Assembly: GCF_017569925.1 (NCBI RefSeq)
Contig: NZ_CP050854.1
Span: 2,728,001-2,792,000 of the forward strand
DNA length: 64,000 bases
Source of the DNA: Brenneria izadpanahii
Lineage (GTDB): Bacteria; Pseudomonadota; Gammaproteobacteria; Enterobacterales; Enterobacteriaceae
Direction of reading: 5' to 3'
The number at the start of each line of letters is the position of its first letter. The stretch's first letter is position 1. Of the stretch, positions 17,384-25,930 are shown in pieces. Position numbers and translations under genes: made by a program. Below the pieces are notes generated by a model. The model was not told the DNA's origin. It saw only the letters and a program-made list of their open reading frames with translations, and did not search any database.

Positions 17384-17812
17384 TCAGTCGAATTTTTCTT
17401 GCTTTCTGGCTTGCCTGAGCATTTTTTGCAGGAGTTGCTGAAGTTGCGCCAACTCTTCCGGGCTTAATTCGTGAATTAAACTGTCGGTAACCCGATCGGC
17501 GACCGGACGTGCCTCAAGCAGCATCTTACGTCCTTCGGGCGTTATGGTGACCCGTTTCTGCCGGCCATCCTTTTCATCCGTTCGCCGCTCTATTAGCCCG
17601 CGTTTTTCCATGCGCGAAAGCATTTCGGTCAGCGTGGCCCGCGTTGTCGCGCTGGCCTGACCAAGAGATAACTGATCGAGTTCCGGCTCCCGATCCAGGG
17701 CTTCAAGCACCGCGTATTGCGGCTTCGTCAGGTCGGGCATCAGCGTCGACCAACGGGCCGTATGCTCCTGAAGAATGACCCGGATAACATGAAATAATGT
17801 GTTTTCAAACAT
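17384..17812 (-). CDS. MarR-family regulator of the hydroxyarylic acid decarboxylase operon
   Basis: This is a 142-residue MarR-type winged-helix regulator. The DNA-binding region is visible (LTKPQYAVLEALDREPELDQLSLGQASATTRATLTEMLSRMEKRGLIERRTDEKDGRQKRVTIT), with the wing RRTDEKDGR. It starts 103 bp from the divergent decarboxylase operon, an arrangement known for phenolic-acid-responsive MarR regulators. AT-rich palindromes in the gap (17831-17893) are likely operators. The probable role is derepression by a phenolic acid, inferred from context and not from effector residues. Confidence 0.88.
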   Translation of the reverse strand: MFENTLFHVIRVILQEHTARWSTLMPDLTKPQYAVLEALDREPELDQLSLGQASATTRATLTEMLSRMEKRGLIERRTDEKDGRQKRVTITPEGRKMLLEARPVADRVTDSLIHELSPEELAQLQQLLQKMLRQARKQEKFD

Positions 17813-17830
17813 TTAAATAATTTCCACTTG

Positions 17831-17893
17831 ATTCGTGTACGAATTAATTGACTTTCCCTATGCGTCGTTCCTATGATACCAACAAATTAATTC
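17831..17893. promoter_or_regulatory. Candidate MarR operators between marR and the decarboxylase operon
   Basis: A palindrome, ATTCGTGTACGAAT (17831-17844, arms ATTCG/CGAAT), sits just upstream of the MarR gene. GAATTAATT (17841-17849) and AATTAATTC (17885-17893) form a 9-bp inverted pair spanning the divergent promoter gap. MarR dimers commonly bind AT-rich palindromes overlapping both promoters. The sites are seen; binding is inferred. Confidence 0.5.
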
Positions 17894-17914
17894 TTATACG
17901 GAGTATTTTCCTCT

Positions 17915-18529
17915 ATGCGAATCATCGTTGGGATCACGGGCAGCACTGGCGCCCCCCTGGCGCTCGGCGTATTACGCGCCTTGCGCGCCCTGCCTGACCT
18001 GGAAATACACCTGGTCATGTCGCGCTGGGCCAGGGTAACCATCGAACTGGAGACGCCGCTGAAATGGCGCGATGTCGCGGCATTGAGCGATGAAGTCTAC
18101 GACTCAAACAATCAAGCCGCCAGGATCAGTTCAGGTTCTTTTCATACCGACGGTATGATTATTGTTCCTTGCAGTATGAAAACGCTGGCCGGCATTCGCG
18201 CCGGTTACAGCGACGGGCTTATCGGACGAGCCGCGGACGTTGTACTGAAGGAAAACCGCAAACTGGTGCTTGTCGCGCGGGAGACGCCGCTTAGCGCCAT
18301 TCATCTGGAAAATATGGCGTATCTTGCCCGGCTTGGGGTAAGCATTGTTCCGCCCATGCCGGCTTTTTATAACCATCCGACTTCAGTCGACGACATCGTC
18401 GATCATATCGTCGCGCGCATCCTTGACCAGTTCGGACTTCCATTCGCATCAGCGAAGCGCTGGGACGGTCTGTCAAACGCGAAGCAGCGTCAAGAAATGG
18501 TTCAATCAACCGACAGCGCGTTCGATTAA
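17915..18529 (+). CDS. UbiX-like flavin prenyltransferase, hydroxyarylic acid decarboxylase subunit B
   Basis: This 204-residue protein of the UbiX/Pad1 family makes the prenylated FMN cofactor needed by the UbiD-type subunit encoded next. The N-terminal flavin-binding motif is visible (MRIIVGITGSTGAPLALGVL), along with FHTDGMIIVPCSMKTLAGIRAGYSDGLIGRAADVVLKE and the downstream LVLVARETPLSAIHLENM, all characteristic. GGAG precedes ATG 17915. It is the first gene of a B-C-D operon like bsdBCD/ecdBCD and is divergent from MarR. UbiX of the ubiquinone pathway is an alternative, but the downstream subunit D argues for the catabolic decarboxylase. Confidence 0.92.
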   Translation: MRIIVGITGSTGAPLALGVLRALRALPDLEIHLVMSRWARVTIELETPLKWRDVAALSDEVYDSNNQAARISSGSFHTDGMIIVPCSMKTLAGIRAGYSDGLIGRAADVVLKENRKLVLVARETPLSAIHLENMAYLARLGVSIVPPMPAFYNHPTSVDDIVDHIVARILDQFGLPFASAKRWDGLSNAKQRQEMVQSTDSAFD

Positions 18530-18568
18530 TCCGGCAACACGCGTTCTATCTCAACAGGGAGACCCCTT

Positions 18569-19996
18569 ATGCCTTTTGATGATCTGAGATCATTTTTATC
18601 CGCCCTGGAAACGCATGGGCAACTACTGCGCATTACGGATGAAGTAAGCCCCGAGCCCGATCTTGCCGCCGCCGCCAATGCCGCCGGCCGCATCGGCGAA
18701 AAAGCGCCGGGTCTTTATTTCGATAATATCGCGGGCTTTACGCGGGCAAAGGTGGCCCTTAACACGCTCGGTTCGTGGCCGAATCACGCCATCGCTTTGG
18801 GTATGGACCCGGCGACGCCGACCAGAGAACAGGTCGCCGAATTTATCCGCCGCTGGGACGCGTTTCCCGTACCGTCCGTTCGGCGTGAAGATGCCCCGTG
18901 GCGTGAAAACAGCGTTGAAGGCGAAGCGATTAATCTCTTTGAAATCCTTCCGCTATTCCGCCTCAATGATGGCGATGGCGGCTATTACATTGATAAGGCT
19001 TCCGTTATTTCCCGCGATCCGGACGAACCGGAAAATTTCGGCAAGCAGAATGTCGGCATCTATCGTATGCAGGTAAAAGGCAAACGGCATTTGGCGATCC
19101 AGCCGGTGCCGGTGCATGACATCGCCATCCATCTGCGTATCGCGGAAGAAAGAGGCGAAGACCTGCCGATCGCCATCACCATCGGCAACGATCCGATTAT
19201 TACCCTGATGGCCTCCACCCCGCTGCGTTATGACCAGTCTGAATATGAGATGGCCGGCGCGCTGCGGCAGGCGCCCTATCCCATCGCCACTGCGCCGCTG
19301 ACCGGATTCGACGTGCCCTGGGGTTCGGAAGTGGTGATTGAGGGCGTGATCGAAGGGCGCAAGCGGGAACTGGAAGGCCCGTTTGGGGAGTTTACCGGCA
19401 ATTATTCCGGCGGCCACAGCATGCCGGTAATCCGTATTGATAAAGTCTCCTACCGAACCGACCCCATTTTTGAATCGCTTTATCTCGGCATGCCGTGGAC
19501 CGAAGTCGACTACCTGATTGGCCCGGCGACTTGCGTCCCGCTTTATAAGCAACTTAAGGCCGAATTCCCCGAGGTACAGGCGGTGAACGCCATGTACACG
19601 CATGGTCTGCTCGCCATTATCTCGACCAAAAAACGCTACGGCGGATTCGCCAAGGCGGTGGGCGTGCGCGCCATGACGACGCCACACGGTCTGGGCTATA
19701 TGAAAATGGTCATTATGGTTGACGAAGACGTCGATCCGTTCAACCTTCCCCAGGTGATGTGGGCGCTGTCTACCAAGGTCAATGTGGCGGGCGATCTGGT
19801 GCAGTTGCCCAACATGTCGGTGGTGCCCCTTGACCCCGGCTCTATGCCGGCCGGCATCACCGATAAGCTGGTCATCGATGCGACCACGCCGGTCACTCCC
19901 GACACTCGCGGCAATTACAGCATGCCCGTCAGGGATCTGCCTGAAACATCCATCTGGATACAACGTCTAAACCAGTTAATCGCCGGAGCTAAGTAA
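18569..19996 (+). CDS. UbiD-family 4-hydroxybenzoate/vanillate-type decarboxylase, subunit C
   Basis: This 475-residue UbiD-family enzyme is the catalytic subunit of non-oxidative hydroxyarylic acid decarboxylase. It uses prenyl-FMN to decarboxylate acids such as 4-hydroxybenzoate or vanillate. Family landmarks are NVGIYRMQVKGKRHLAIQP, the segment EGPFGEFTGNYSGGHSMPV, which includes the catalytic glutamate region (E-F-T-G), and VMWALSTKVN near the C-terminus. Length is normal. It lies 39 bp after subunit B, and subunit D starts 4 bp after its stop. Substrate preference cannot be read from sequence. Confidence 0.93.
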   Translation: MPFDDLRSFLSALETHGQLLRITDEVSPEPDLAAAANAAGRIGEKAPGLYFDNIAGFTRAKVALNTLGSWPNHAIALGMDPATPTREQVAEFIRRWDAFPVPSVRREDAPWRENSVEGEAINLFEILPLFRLNDGDGGYYIDKASVISRDPDEPENFGKQNVGIYRMQVKGKRHLAIQPVPVHDIAIHLRIAEERGEDLPIAITIGNDPIITLMASTPLRYDQSEYEMAGALRQAPYPIATAPLTGFDVPWGSEVVIEGVIEGRKRELEGPFGEFTGNYSGGHSMPVIRIDKVSYRTDPIFESLYLGMPWTEVDYLIGPATCVPLYKQLKAEFPEVQAVNAMYTHGLLAIISTKKRYGGFAKAVGVRAMTTPHGLGYMKMVIMVDEDVDPFNLPQVMWALSTKVNVAGDLVQLPNMSVVPLDPGSMPAGITDKLVIDATTPVTPDTRGNYSMPVRDLPETSIWIQRLNQLIAGAK

Positions 19997-19999
19997 ATT

Positions 20000-20254
20000 A
20001 TGTCCACGCAAAATATCGCCAAGATTTGCCCGCGCTGTCGTCATCATCAACTCGGCAGCCTGTATGACAGCCCCGTCGCCGGGGTCTGGAAAGTTCTTCA
20101 GTGCAGTAAATGTCTCTATATCTGGCGCACCAGTGAGCCAGCCCGGCGTTCAGACCCTGCGCATTACCCTGAAGAATTTCGCCTTAGCGATGAAAAGATA
20201 TCTCACGTCGAAGATATTCCGGCGATCCCGCCGCTAAAAAATAGCAAGGCGTAG
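20000..20254 (+). CDS. Hydroxyarylic acid decarboxylase small subunit D
   Basis: This 84-residue protein matches the small D subunit (BsdD/EcdD) found with UbiD-type phenolic decarboxylases. Two zinc-ribbon-like cysteine pairs are visible (ICPRCRHHQLG and VLQCSKCLYIWRT), followed by a conserved tail ending in IPAIPPLKNS. It begins 4 bp after subunit C, so it is translationally coupled. Its role in known systems is to support activity of subunit C. Its presence distinguishes this operon from the ubiquinone ubiX/ubiD pair. Confidence 0.92.
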   Translation: MSTQNIAKICPRCRHHQLGSLYDSPVAGVWKVLQCSKCLYIWRTSEPARRSDPAHYPEEFRLSDEKISHVEDIPAIPPLKNSKA

Positions 20255-20290
20255 ATAGCCGGATTAACAAATAACGAATTACGTTTACGC

Positions 20291-20498
20291 GAAGCCATCG
20301 GCTGCGATGGCTGAGATTGATGACAAAGCGCACCGAGCGATGAGAATGGGTAGATCGTAAAGACGCGGCAAGTACATCCCTGTAAGCTCGGGCCGCGCCA
20401 TCCCTGGCGCGGACGCTTTACTCTTCTATCCCATTCTCACCGTTCTGGTTCCGTAGATAAGTTTGTCGACAGTTTGAGCCATCGTCTGCGATGGCTTC
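20291..20498. repeat. Compound palindromic repeat element (~210 bp)
   Basis: Two near-identical hairpins (GCCATCG-loop-CGATGGC, at about 20293-20310 and 20477-20496) flank a ~100-bp imperfect palindrome. Its arms begin TGAGAATGGG (20341-20350) and end CCCATTCTCA (20430-20439). The outermost GAAGCCATCG/CGATGGCTTC arms are also complementary. It fills the 20255-20753 gap after the decarboxylase operon. The structure suggests a non-coding mobile palindromic repeat, or a structured RNA or terminator. No coding frame is present. Confidence 0.7.
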
Positions 20499-20753
20499 TT
20501 TAACGTCCTCCGATTCCCGCCCTGCCTACTGCCCGCAGTTTATAAATTTAAATTACGAAACATTCTGTTGACAACTTAAGATCGGCAATGCAAAACTGAT
20601 CCGTACAGTTATAAATAATCTTCAACATAGCCCCCATGCATTGCCTGGCGGCTATTCAGGGAATAAAGACGCCATATTCCCTCTGCCGATGGCAGCGTTG
20701 AAGGCCGGCATCAGCTTCGTAATCAGTCCATCAATTATTACAGGATATTTCAA

Positions 20754-21416
20754 ATGATGATGTTATCCCGGGCGACAGCCCCTGCGGTATTAAGTCTTGC
20801 CATTCTGATTACCGGTTGCGCCAGTAATCAGCCCGTACGTTATGCCGGCATCGATTCCGCCTCACAACTAACGCCGAATACCGGCGATAATTCCAATCGC
20901 ATTCCCTACCGCTACGCCACGCAGGTGGACTGGAAAAAATATCACAGCATCATTATTGATCCGGTAAGCATCTATCAGGGCGCGGATAACCAGTTCGGCG
21001 ATATGGAGCAATCGGATCGTCAGCAGCTTGCTGCCTATATGCAGAAAAAGTTTGCAGAAGAGTTACGTCCGCGTTTCCGGGAAGCCGCCGCGCCCGCGCC
21101 GGATGCTTTGCGTTTGAAGCTGACGCTCACCGGCGCGGACACCACCACCCAGATCGCCGGCACCGTCACCAAATTCGACCTGGCCGGCGGCCCCTATAAT
21201 ATCGTTCAGTCGATCCGAGGCGGACAAGGAATGCTCAGCGGTTCGGTGAATTATGCCGTCGAGATTTACGACGCCCCATCCAACCGTCTGCTGCATGCCT
21301 ATGTGGCCAAACAGTACCCCAACGCCATGAACATCTCCGCCACTATCGGCTCGCTTAGCGCAGCGGAAGTGGGCATTGATAAAGGGGCGGAAGAGTTGGC
21401 GGAAATGCTGAAATAA
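20754..21416 (+). CDS. DUF3313-domain outer-membrane lipoprotein
   Basis: This 220-residue predicted lipoprotein has a signal peptide ending in the lipobox LITGC (Cys about residue 23), followed by a DUF3313-like body (YATQVDWKKYHSIIIDPVSIY, RLKLTLTGADTTT, GSVNYAVEIYDAPSNRLLHAYV). AGGA lies 8 bp before the first of three tandem ATG codons; 20754 was chosen. Function of the domain is unknown. It begins a plus-strand envelope block with MipA/OmpV and the Pqi system. Confidence 0.87.
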   Translation: MMMLSRATAPAVLSLAILITGCASNQPVRYAGIDSASQLTPNTGDNSNRIPYRYATQVDWKKYHSIIIDPVSIYQGADNQFGDMEQSDRQQLAAYMQKKFAEELRPRFREAAAPAPDALRLKLTLTGADTTTQIAGTVTKFDLAGGPYNIVQSIRGGQGMLSGSVNYAVEIYDAPSNRLLHAYVAKQYPNAMNISATIGSLSAAEVGIDKGAEELAEMLK

Positions 21417-21468
21417 TCCCCGTGCGGGAAGCGTGAATGCCGTTATTTAAACGTAAAGAGATAACCCG

Positions 21469-22221
21469 ATGAATAAAATTTCCGTCCGCAAATGCCGTGC
21501 GTTGCTGTTGCTGCCGCTCACCTGCTCCGCCCCTGTCCTGGCGGGCGACTGGTCCCTGGGGCTCTCCGCAGGGGCCGCCGAAAGCCCCTACCGTAAAACG
21601 GATCCCGTCGTCTTCCCGCTGCCATTGGTCGGCTATGAAGGCGATTACCTGTTTTATCACGGTCTGAAAGGCGGTTTGCATCTCTGGAAGGATGACGCCA
21701 ACCAGTTTGATGTCTTTGCCGCTTACGATCCGCGGCAGTTCCGGCCAAAGGACAGCGACGATCCCAGGATGAAACGTCTGAACCGGCGCGACTCGACTGC
21801 GCTGGCCGGCGTGGAATATACCCTGCGCACCGATTTTGGTCATTTCAACGCTTCCGTTGCCGGTGATGTGCTGGATAACAGCGACGGCATTACCGCTAAT
21901 GCCGCGTATCTGTATCCCATTAAACTCAACGATTGGGAAATTCTGCCCAAGGTAGGCGTGCGCTGGGACAGCAAGGATCAGAACAAATATTACTTTGGCG
22001 TAAGCCGGAGTGAATCTCTGCGCAGCGGGCTGCCCGTCTACGATCCGCAGGACAGTTTTACCCCTTATGCGGAGCTGGCGGTACGTTACAACGTCACCCC
22101 GGCGTGGGTAACTTTCGTCTCCGCACGCTATGAGGCGCTGCCCGACGAGGTGAAAAACAGCCCGATGGTGGACAAGGACGGCGTGGGCGTGATTTCCGCC
22201 GGTTTCAGCTACGCCTTCTGA
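21469..22221 (+). CDS. MipA/OmpV-family outer-membrane protein
   Basis: This 250-residue beta-barrel protein of the MipA/OmpV family has a signal peptide cleaved near PVLAGDW, alternating beta-strand segments (WSLGLSAGAAESPYRK, LPLVGYEGDYLFYHG) and a terminal phenylalanine (ISAGFSYAF), as recognised by the Bam machinery. MipA is a scaffold for peptidoglycan enzymes in E. coli; OmpV-type members serve as porins or adhesins. It is 52 bp after the DUF3313 lipoprotein. The precise role here is not determinable. Confidence 0.9.
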   Translation: MNKISVRKCRALLLLPLTCSAPVLAGDWSLGLSAGAAESPYRKTDPVVFPLPLVGYEGDYLFYHGLKGGLHLWKDDANQFDVFAAYDPRQFRPKDSDDPRMKRLNRRDSTALAGVEYTLRTDFGHFNASVAGDVLDNSDGITANAAYLYPIKLNDWEILPKVGVRWDSKDQNKYYFGVSRSESLRSGLPVYDPQDSFTPYAELAVRYNVTPAWVTFVSARYEALPDEVKNSPMVDKDGVGVISAGFSYAF

Positions 22222-22389
22222 CAACGGATATTCCCGATAGCGGCGTCGCAGACTTCGGGAATGGTTTGAATGCCGCGCGCGGGAAATCAAGGTGAACCCA
22301 AGATCACAACAAAATACGGCGACAGCCCGGTTTTTAACCGGGCCGTTTGCTTCACAGGTTAGCAACGCCGAATATCCCGGCTCCATATC

Positions 22390-23022
22390 ATGAAAATATA
22401 TCCGCATCTGACTGTCTGCCCGCTATGTAACAGCCTATACCGCTATCGCCCGTACGCCGCCGGTCAAACGGCATTGTGCCGCCGCTGCCAGTGCGTACTC
22501 TGGCATGGCGATGGCGTCATAGCGCCGCGCATGCTGCCGCTCGCCCTCGCCTCAGCCATCACTTTTTCCATCGCCTGCGTCTCTCCGGTGATGACGGTCA
22601 ATTTCCATGGCGCACATAATGAGGTTACGCTCTGGCAGGCCGCCTGGGCGCTGTCTCCGGGAGAAATTTTCCCGCTGCTGGCTCTGTGCGCCGTTTTCCT
22701 CCTTATTCTCGCCCCGTTGCTGCAAATTACGCTGACGCTCTGGCTGCTGCTGTTTGTTCGTTACCGCCGCTGCGCGCCCGGGTTTATCGCCGTCATGAAA
22801 GTGCTGTTATGGCTGCGCCCCTGGAGTATGGTTGAAGTCGGCGTATTGGGCTTTCTGGTGGCCGCCGTCAAACTCTCTTCGCTGTTGGACGTTTCTGCCG
22901 GCCCCGGAGGCTGGGCGCTCGCCGCCTCCGTGGTCCTCATGACGATCGTCACCGGCCAGGATATGCGTCCGCTATGGGCGCTCGCCCCCATTCAGGCGCC
23001 AGAAAGGCGCCCTCATGAGTAA
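22390..23022 (+). CDS. pqiA: Paraquat-inducible protein A domain, first half (PqiA-like)
   Basis: This 210-residue inner-membrane protein corresponds to one of the two PqiA domains. An N-terminal cysteine pair motif is present (VCPLCNSLY, LCRRCQCVL), followed by about four hydrophobic segments. In E. coli PqiA is a single ~417-residue protein; here it is split into two ORFs overlapping by 8 bp, an arrangement seen in other bacteria. PqiA anchors the MCE protein PqiB in the inner membrane to form a trans-envelope lipid-transport conduit. Its position in the four-gene pqi operon is clear. Confidence 0.88.
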   Translation: MKIYPHLTVCPLCNSLYRYRPYAAGQTALCRRCQCVLWHGDGVIAPRMLPLALASAITFSIACVSPVMTVNFHGAHNEVTLWQAAWALSPGEIFPLLALCAVFLLILAPLLQITLTLWLLLFVRYRRCAPGFIAVMKVLLWLRPWSMVEVGVLGFLVAAVKLSSLLDVSAGPGGWALAASVVLMTIVTGQDMRPLWALAPIQAPERRPHE

Positions 23023-23635
23023 CGCGCCGTTTGCCCGTCAATCGCGGGTTCGCGGCTGCGCCGTATGCGGCCTGGCCTATGAAATAACACGGGATACCGC
23101 CCGCGGCGCGCGCTGCCCGCGCTGCCATTCCCGCCTGCGCGACGCCGGCCGTGAAAGCCTCGCCCGCGCCTGGGCTCTGCTGATCGCCGCCGTCATTTTC
23201 TATATTCCCGCCAACGTATTGCCGGTGATGTACACCAGCCTGTTGGGAAGAGGCAGCGAAAGCACGATCATGGACGGCGTACTGGAGTTCTGGCGCGGCG
23301 GCTCATATGACATCGCCGTGATTATCTTTATCGCCAGCGTGGTGATCCCCTGTATGAAGTTTTTGTCCATGGGCGTACTGCTGGTCACCGCCGGCCGGAA
23401 AAGCGCCTGGGCCAGACGTGAACGCACCTGTCTATACCGAATAACCGAGCGGATCGGCTACTGGTCCATGCTGGATGTGGTAGTGGTGGCGGTAGTCTGC
23501 GGGCTGGTGCGCTTTCATACGCTGAGCGAGGCCGAACCCCGGGCAGGTATTCTGTTTTTCGCGCTGGTCGTCATATTAACCATGCTCTCCGCCCTGAACT
23601 TTAATCCAAAATTAATATGGGAAGGTAATGAATGA
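23015..23635 (+). CDS. pqiA: Paraquat-inducible protein A domain, second half (PqiA-like)
   Basis: This is a 206-residue inner-membrane protein with an N-terminal zinc-ribbon-like cysteine motif (GCAVCGLAYEI, RCPRCHSRL) and four hydrophobic helices including YIPANVLPVMYT. It overlaps the first PqiA-like ORF by 8 bp and the PqiB gene by 4 bp (ATGA), which indicates translational coupling. The two halves together replace the fused PqiA. Conserved tail WEGNE ends just before PqiB. The split is not a frameshift, since each half has its own start and cysteine motif. Confidence 0.88.
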   Translation: MSNAPFARQSRVRGCAVCGLAYEITRDTARGARCPRCHSRLRDAGRESLARAWALLIAAVIFYIPANVLPVMYTSLLGRGSESTIMDGVLEFWRGGSYDIAVIIFIASVVIPCMKFLSMGVLLVTAGRKSAWARRERTCLYRITERIGYWSMLDVVVVAVVCGLVRFHTLSEAEPRAGILFFALVVILTMLSALNFNPKLIWEGNE

Positions 23636-25275
23636 AGCCTTTGCAACCCGGCGACCCTAAACTTGTCCGCCGGTACTGGCGCAACGCCCTGATCTGGCTG
23701 GTGCCGGTTATTGCGCTGCTGATCGCCATCTCCATGCTGATCCAGGCCCGGCTTTCCGCCGGACCGGAAATCACCATTGCCTTTCGCAGCGCCGCCGGGC
23801 TGGAAGCCGGCAAAACGGCGGTAAAATACAAAGACGTCACCGTCGGATTGGTGAAGGATATCACGCTCAATCCCGATAATTCGCAAGTGCTCGTCCAGGT
23901 GCGACTGGCAAAAAGCGCGCAAAATCTGCCCCGCGCGGACACCCGTTTCTGGGTCGTCCGGCCGCGGATCGGCGTCGGCAGCGTGAGCGGCATCGATACC
24001 CTGCTTTCCGGCGCCTATATAGGCGTGGACCGGGGAAAATCGGCGGACAGCCGCCGCGAATTCATTGGCCTTGAAACCCCTCCGGCGATTATCAGCGATA
24101 CGCCGGGCAGTCAGTATGTCATTGAAGCCGACGATCTCGGCTCGCTGGATATCGGCTCGCCGATCTATTACCGCCGGGTTCAGGTCGGCCGGGTTGCCTC
24201 CTATCACCTTCGGGAGGATGGGAAAGGCGTCAATCTTCAGGTCTTTATCGAAGCGCCCAACGATCGGCTGGTCACCCCGGATACCCGTTTCTGGAATGTC
24301 AGCGGGGTTGATCTTTCCGTGGGAAGCGACGGCTTCCACCTGAAAACCCAAACCGTCGCCGCGATCATGGCCGGCGGCATCGCCTTTTCGACACCGGAAA
24401 ACAGCCCTCGAACCCAGGTTAATACGCCGGTGAAATATACTCTGGCGCCCGATCGGGACACCGCCATGGCGCCGGCCGACGGCCCCGCCATCCCCTTCCA
24501 GTTGCGTTTTGAACGCACCCTGCATGGCCTTGCCGTCGGCGCCCCGGTATCGTTTTCCAGCGTCAAAATAGGCCGGGTGGTATCGATCGGCCTGGACTAC
24601 AACCCTAGCGGATATCGTTTCCCGACCGTGGTGGGCATTGAAATCTACCCTTCCCGGCTAGGACGCGTGCTGGAAAAGCTGCCGGAGCCATCAGACGATA
24701 TCGAGCGCGATACGGCGATTTTCACCCGCGACTTGGTCGCGCAGGGATTACGCGCGCAGGCTATCCCCAGCAGCCTGTTAACCGGCCAATTGTACATTTC
24801 GATCGATTTTATTCCCGATACGCCGAAAGTGGCGTTTGATATCGCGGCCCGTCCGCTGCAGTTACCCGTCGTCAGCGGCGGCTTCGACAGGATGCAGGAG
24901 CAAATGGCCGGGATCGTAACAAAAATCAACAAAATGCCGCTGGAATCCATCGGTAATAATATGAACGGCGCGCTTTCCGAACTCAGCAAAACGCTCAGGA
25001 TGGTGAATAATCAGACGCTGCCGACGGCCAACCGGCTGATGCAACAGACACAGCAAACAACTCAAAATGCCCAAGACCTATTGGCGGAAGATTCTCCGTT
25101 ATTGATTAACTTCATGCAGACGCTACAGGAAGCGAGCCGCACCCTGCGCGCCGTGCGCAGCCTTACCGATCAACTCGATCGTCATCCTGAATCATTGCTG
25201 CGGGGGCGTCCGGCTGACGCCGTCATATCGGAAAACACGGGAACCCGTTCCATGCTCAGCGAAGGAAAACACTAA
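23632..25275 (+). CDS. pqiB: MCE-domain lipid-transport protein PqiB
   Basis: This 547-residue protein closely matches E. coli PqiB in size (546). It has one N-terminal transmembrane helix (~residues 17-38) and three tandem MCE domains, seen as repeated motifs GLEAGKTAVKYKDVTVGLV, IGSPIYYRRVQVGRV and VGAPVSFSSVKIGRV. A long alpha-helical C-terminal region (~420-520) forms the needle. It spans the periplasm as a hexamer and moves lipids or hydrophobic molecules between membranes. It overlaps the preceding PqiA half by 4 bp, and pqiC starts at its stop codon. Confidence 0.93.
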   Translation: MKPLQPGDPKLVRRYWRNALIWLVPVIALLIAISMLIQARLSAGPEITIAFRSAAGLEAGKTAVKYKDVTVGLVKDITLNPDNSQVLVQVRLAKSAQNLPRADTRFWVVRPRIGVGSVSGIDTLLSGAYIGVDRGKSADSRREFIGLETPPAIISDTPGSQYVIEADDLGSLDIGSPIYYRRVQVGRVASYHLREDGKGVNLQVFIEAPNDRLVTPDTRFWNVSGVDLSVGSDGFHLKTQTVAAIMAGGIAFSTPENSPRTQVNTPVKYTLAPDRDTAMAPADGPAIPFQLRFERTLHGLAVGAPVSFSSVKIGRVVSIGLDYNPSGYRFPTVVGIEIYPSRLGRVLEKLPEPSDDIERDTAIFTRDLVAQGLRAQAIPSSLLTGQLYISIDFIPDTPKVAFDIAARPLQLPVVSGGFDRMQEQMAGIVTKINKMPLESIGNNMNGALSELSKTLRMVNNQTLPTANRLMQQTQQTTQNAQDLLAEDSPLLINFMQTLQEASRTLRAVRSLTDQLDRHPESLLRGRPADAVISENTGTRSMLSEGKH

Positions 25276-25880
25276 TGAAACTCTCGTTTCGCGCTTTGGT
25301 CATCGGCGCGGTATTGTCGCTGAGCGCCTGCGCGTCGCCGCAGGTGCGTTATCACACGCTGGTTAGTCCTGAACCGTTCGTTGATGCGGCGACGCCGGTC
25401 CCCTTTGTGATTGAAGTGCTGCCCGTCGGGGTGCCGGCGCAGTTGGATACGCAGCAGGTGATCGTCAGACAGGGAGACAGCCGCGTTGCGGTTCTCAATA
25501 ACGACCGCTGGCTAAGCCCGTTGGGCGATGAACTTCAAACCGCATTGTCGTCGCAGATAGCGCGCCGCCTGGGAACGCAGGATGCGTCAGGATTGCCCCG
25601 CGATGACGGCAAACCGGTGGTGCGGATACTCATTCAGATAAGGCGCTTTGACGGCTCGCCGGGAAATGGCGTCGCTCTTGATGCGGACTGGAGTCTTTCG
25701 GCCAGACGCGGGCAACAACGAAGCCGGCTTCTGTGCCGAAGTCATTTGACGCAAAGCGCGGCGGGGGATTACACGCAGCTGTTTACCGCCTGGCAGAGCC
25801 TCATGGGGCGGATGGCGACGCAGATCGCACAAACGGCCGCGCAATGGTCGGCGGACGGCGCGGAAGCCTGTCCGCATTGA
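25275..25880 (+). CDS. pqiC: Outer-membrane lipoprotein PqiC (ABC-type transport auxiliary family)
   Basis: This is a 201-residue lipoprotein with a signal peptide ending in the lipobox LSLSACA (Cys about 19). The conserved body includes RYHTLVSP, VLPVGVPAQLDTQQVIVRQG and NDRWLSPLGDEL, matching the PqiC/DUF330 family. In E. coli it is the outer-membrane docking partner of PqiB. Its ATG overlaps the pqiB stop by one base, so the genes are coupled. It ends the envelope operon, 50 bp before the convergent TetR gene. Confidence 0.92.
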   Translation: MKLSFRALVIGAVLSLSACASPQVRYHTLVSPEPFVDAATPVPFVIEVLPVGVPAQLDTQQVIVRQGDSRVAVLNNDRWLSPLGDELQTALSSQIARRLGTQDASGLPRDDGKPVVRILIQIRRFDGSPGNGVALDADWSLSARRGQQRSRLLCRSHLTQSAAGDYTQLFTAWQSLMGRMATQIAQTAAQWSADGAEACPH

Positions 25881-25930
25881 TAACGCCGCGCCGGCAGAAA
25901 AATTATACTGAAAGCAGCCGATGATTATGT

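Noticed and set aside
18953..19963. 336-codon minus-strand frame
   Set aside because: Antisense shadow of the UbiD-type gene.
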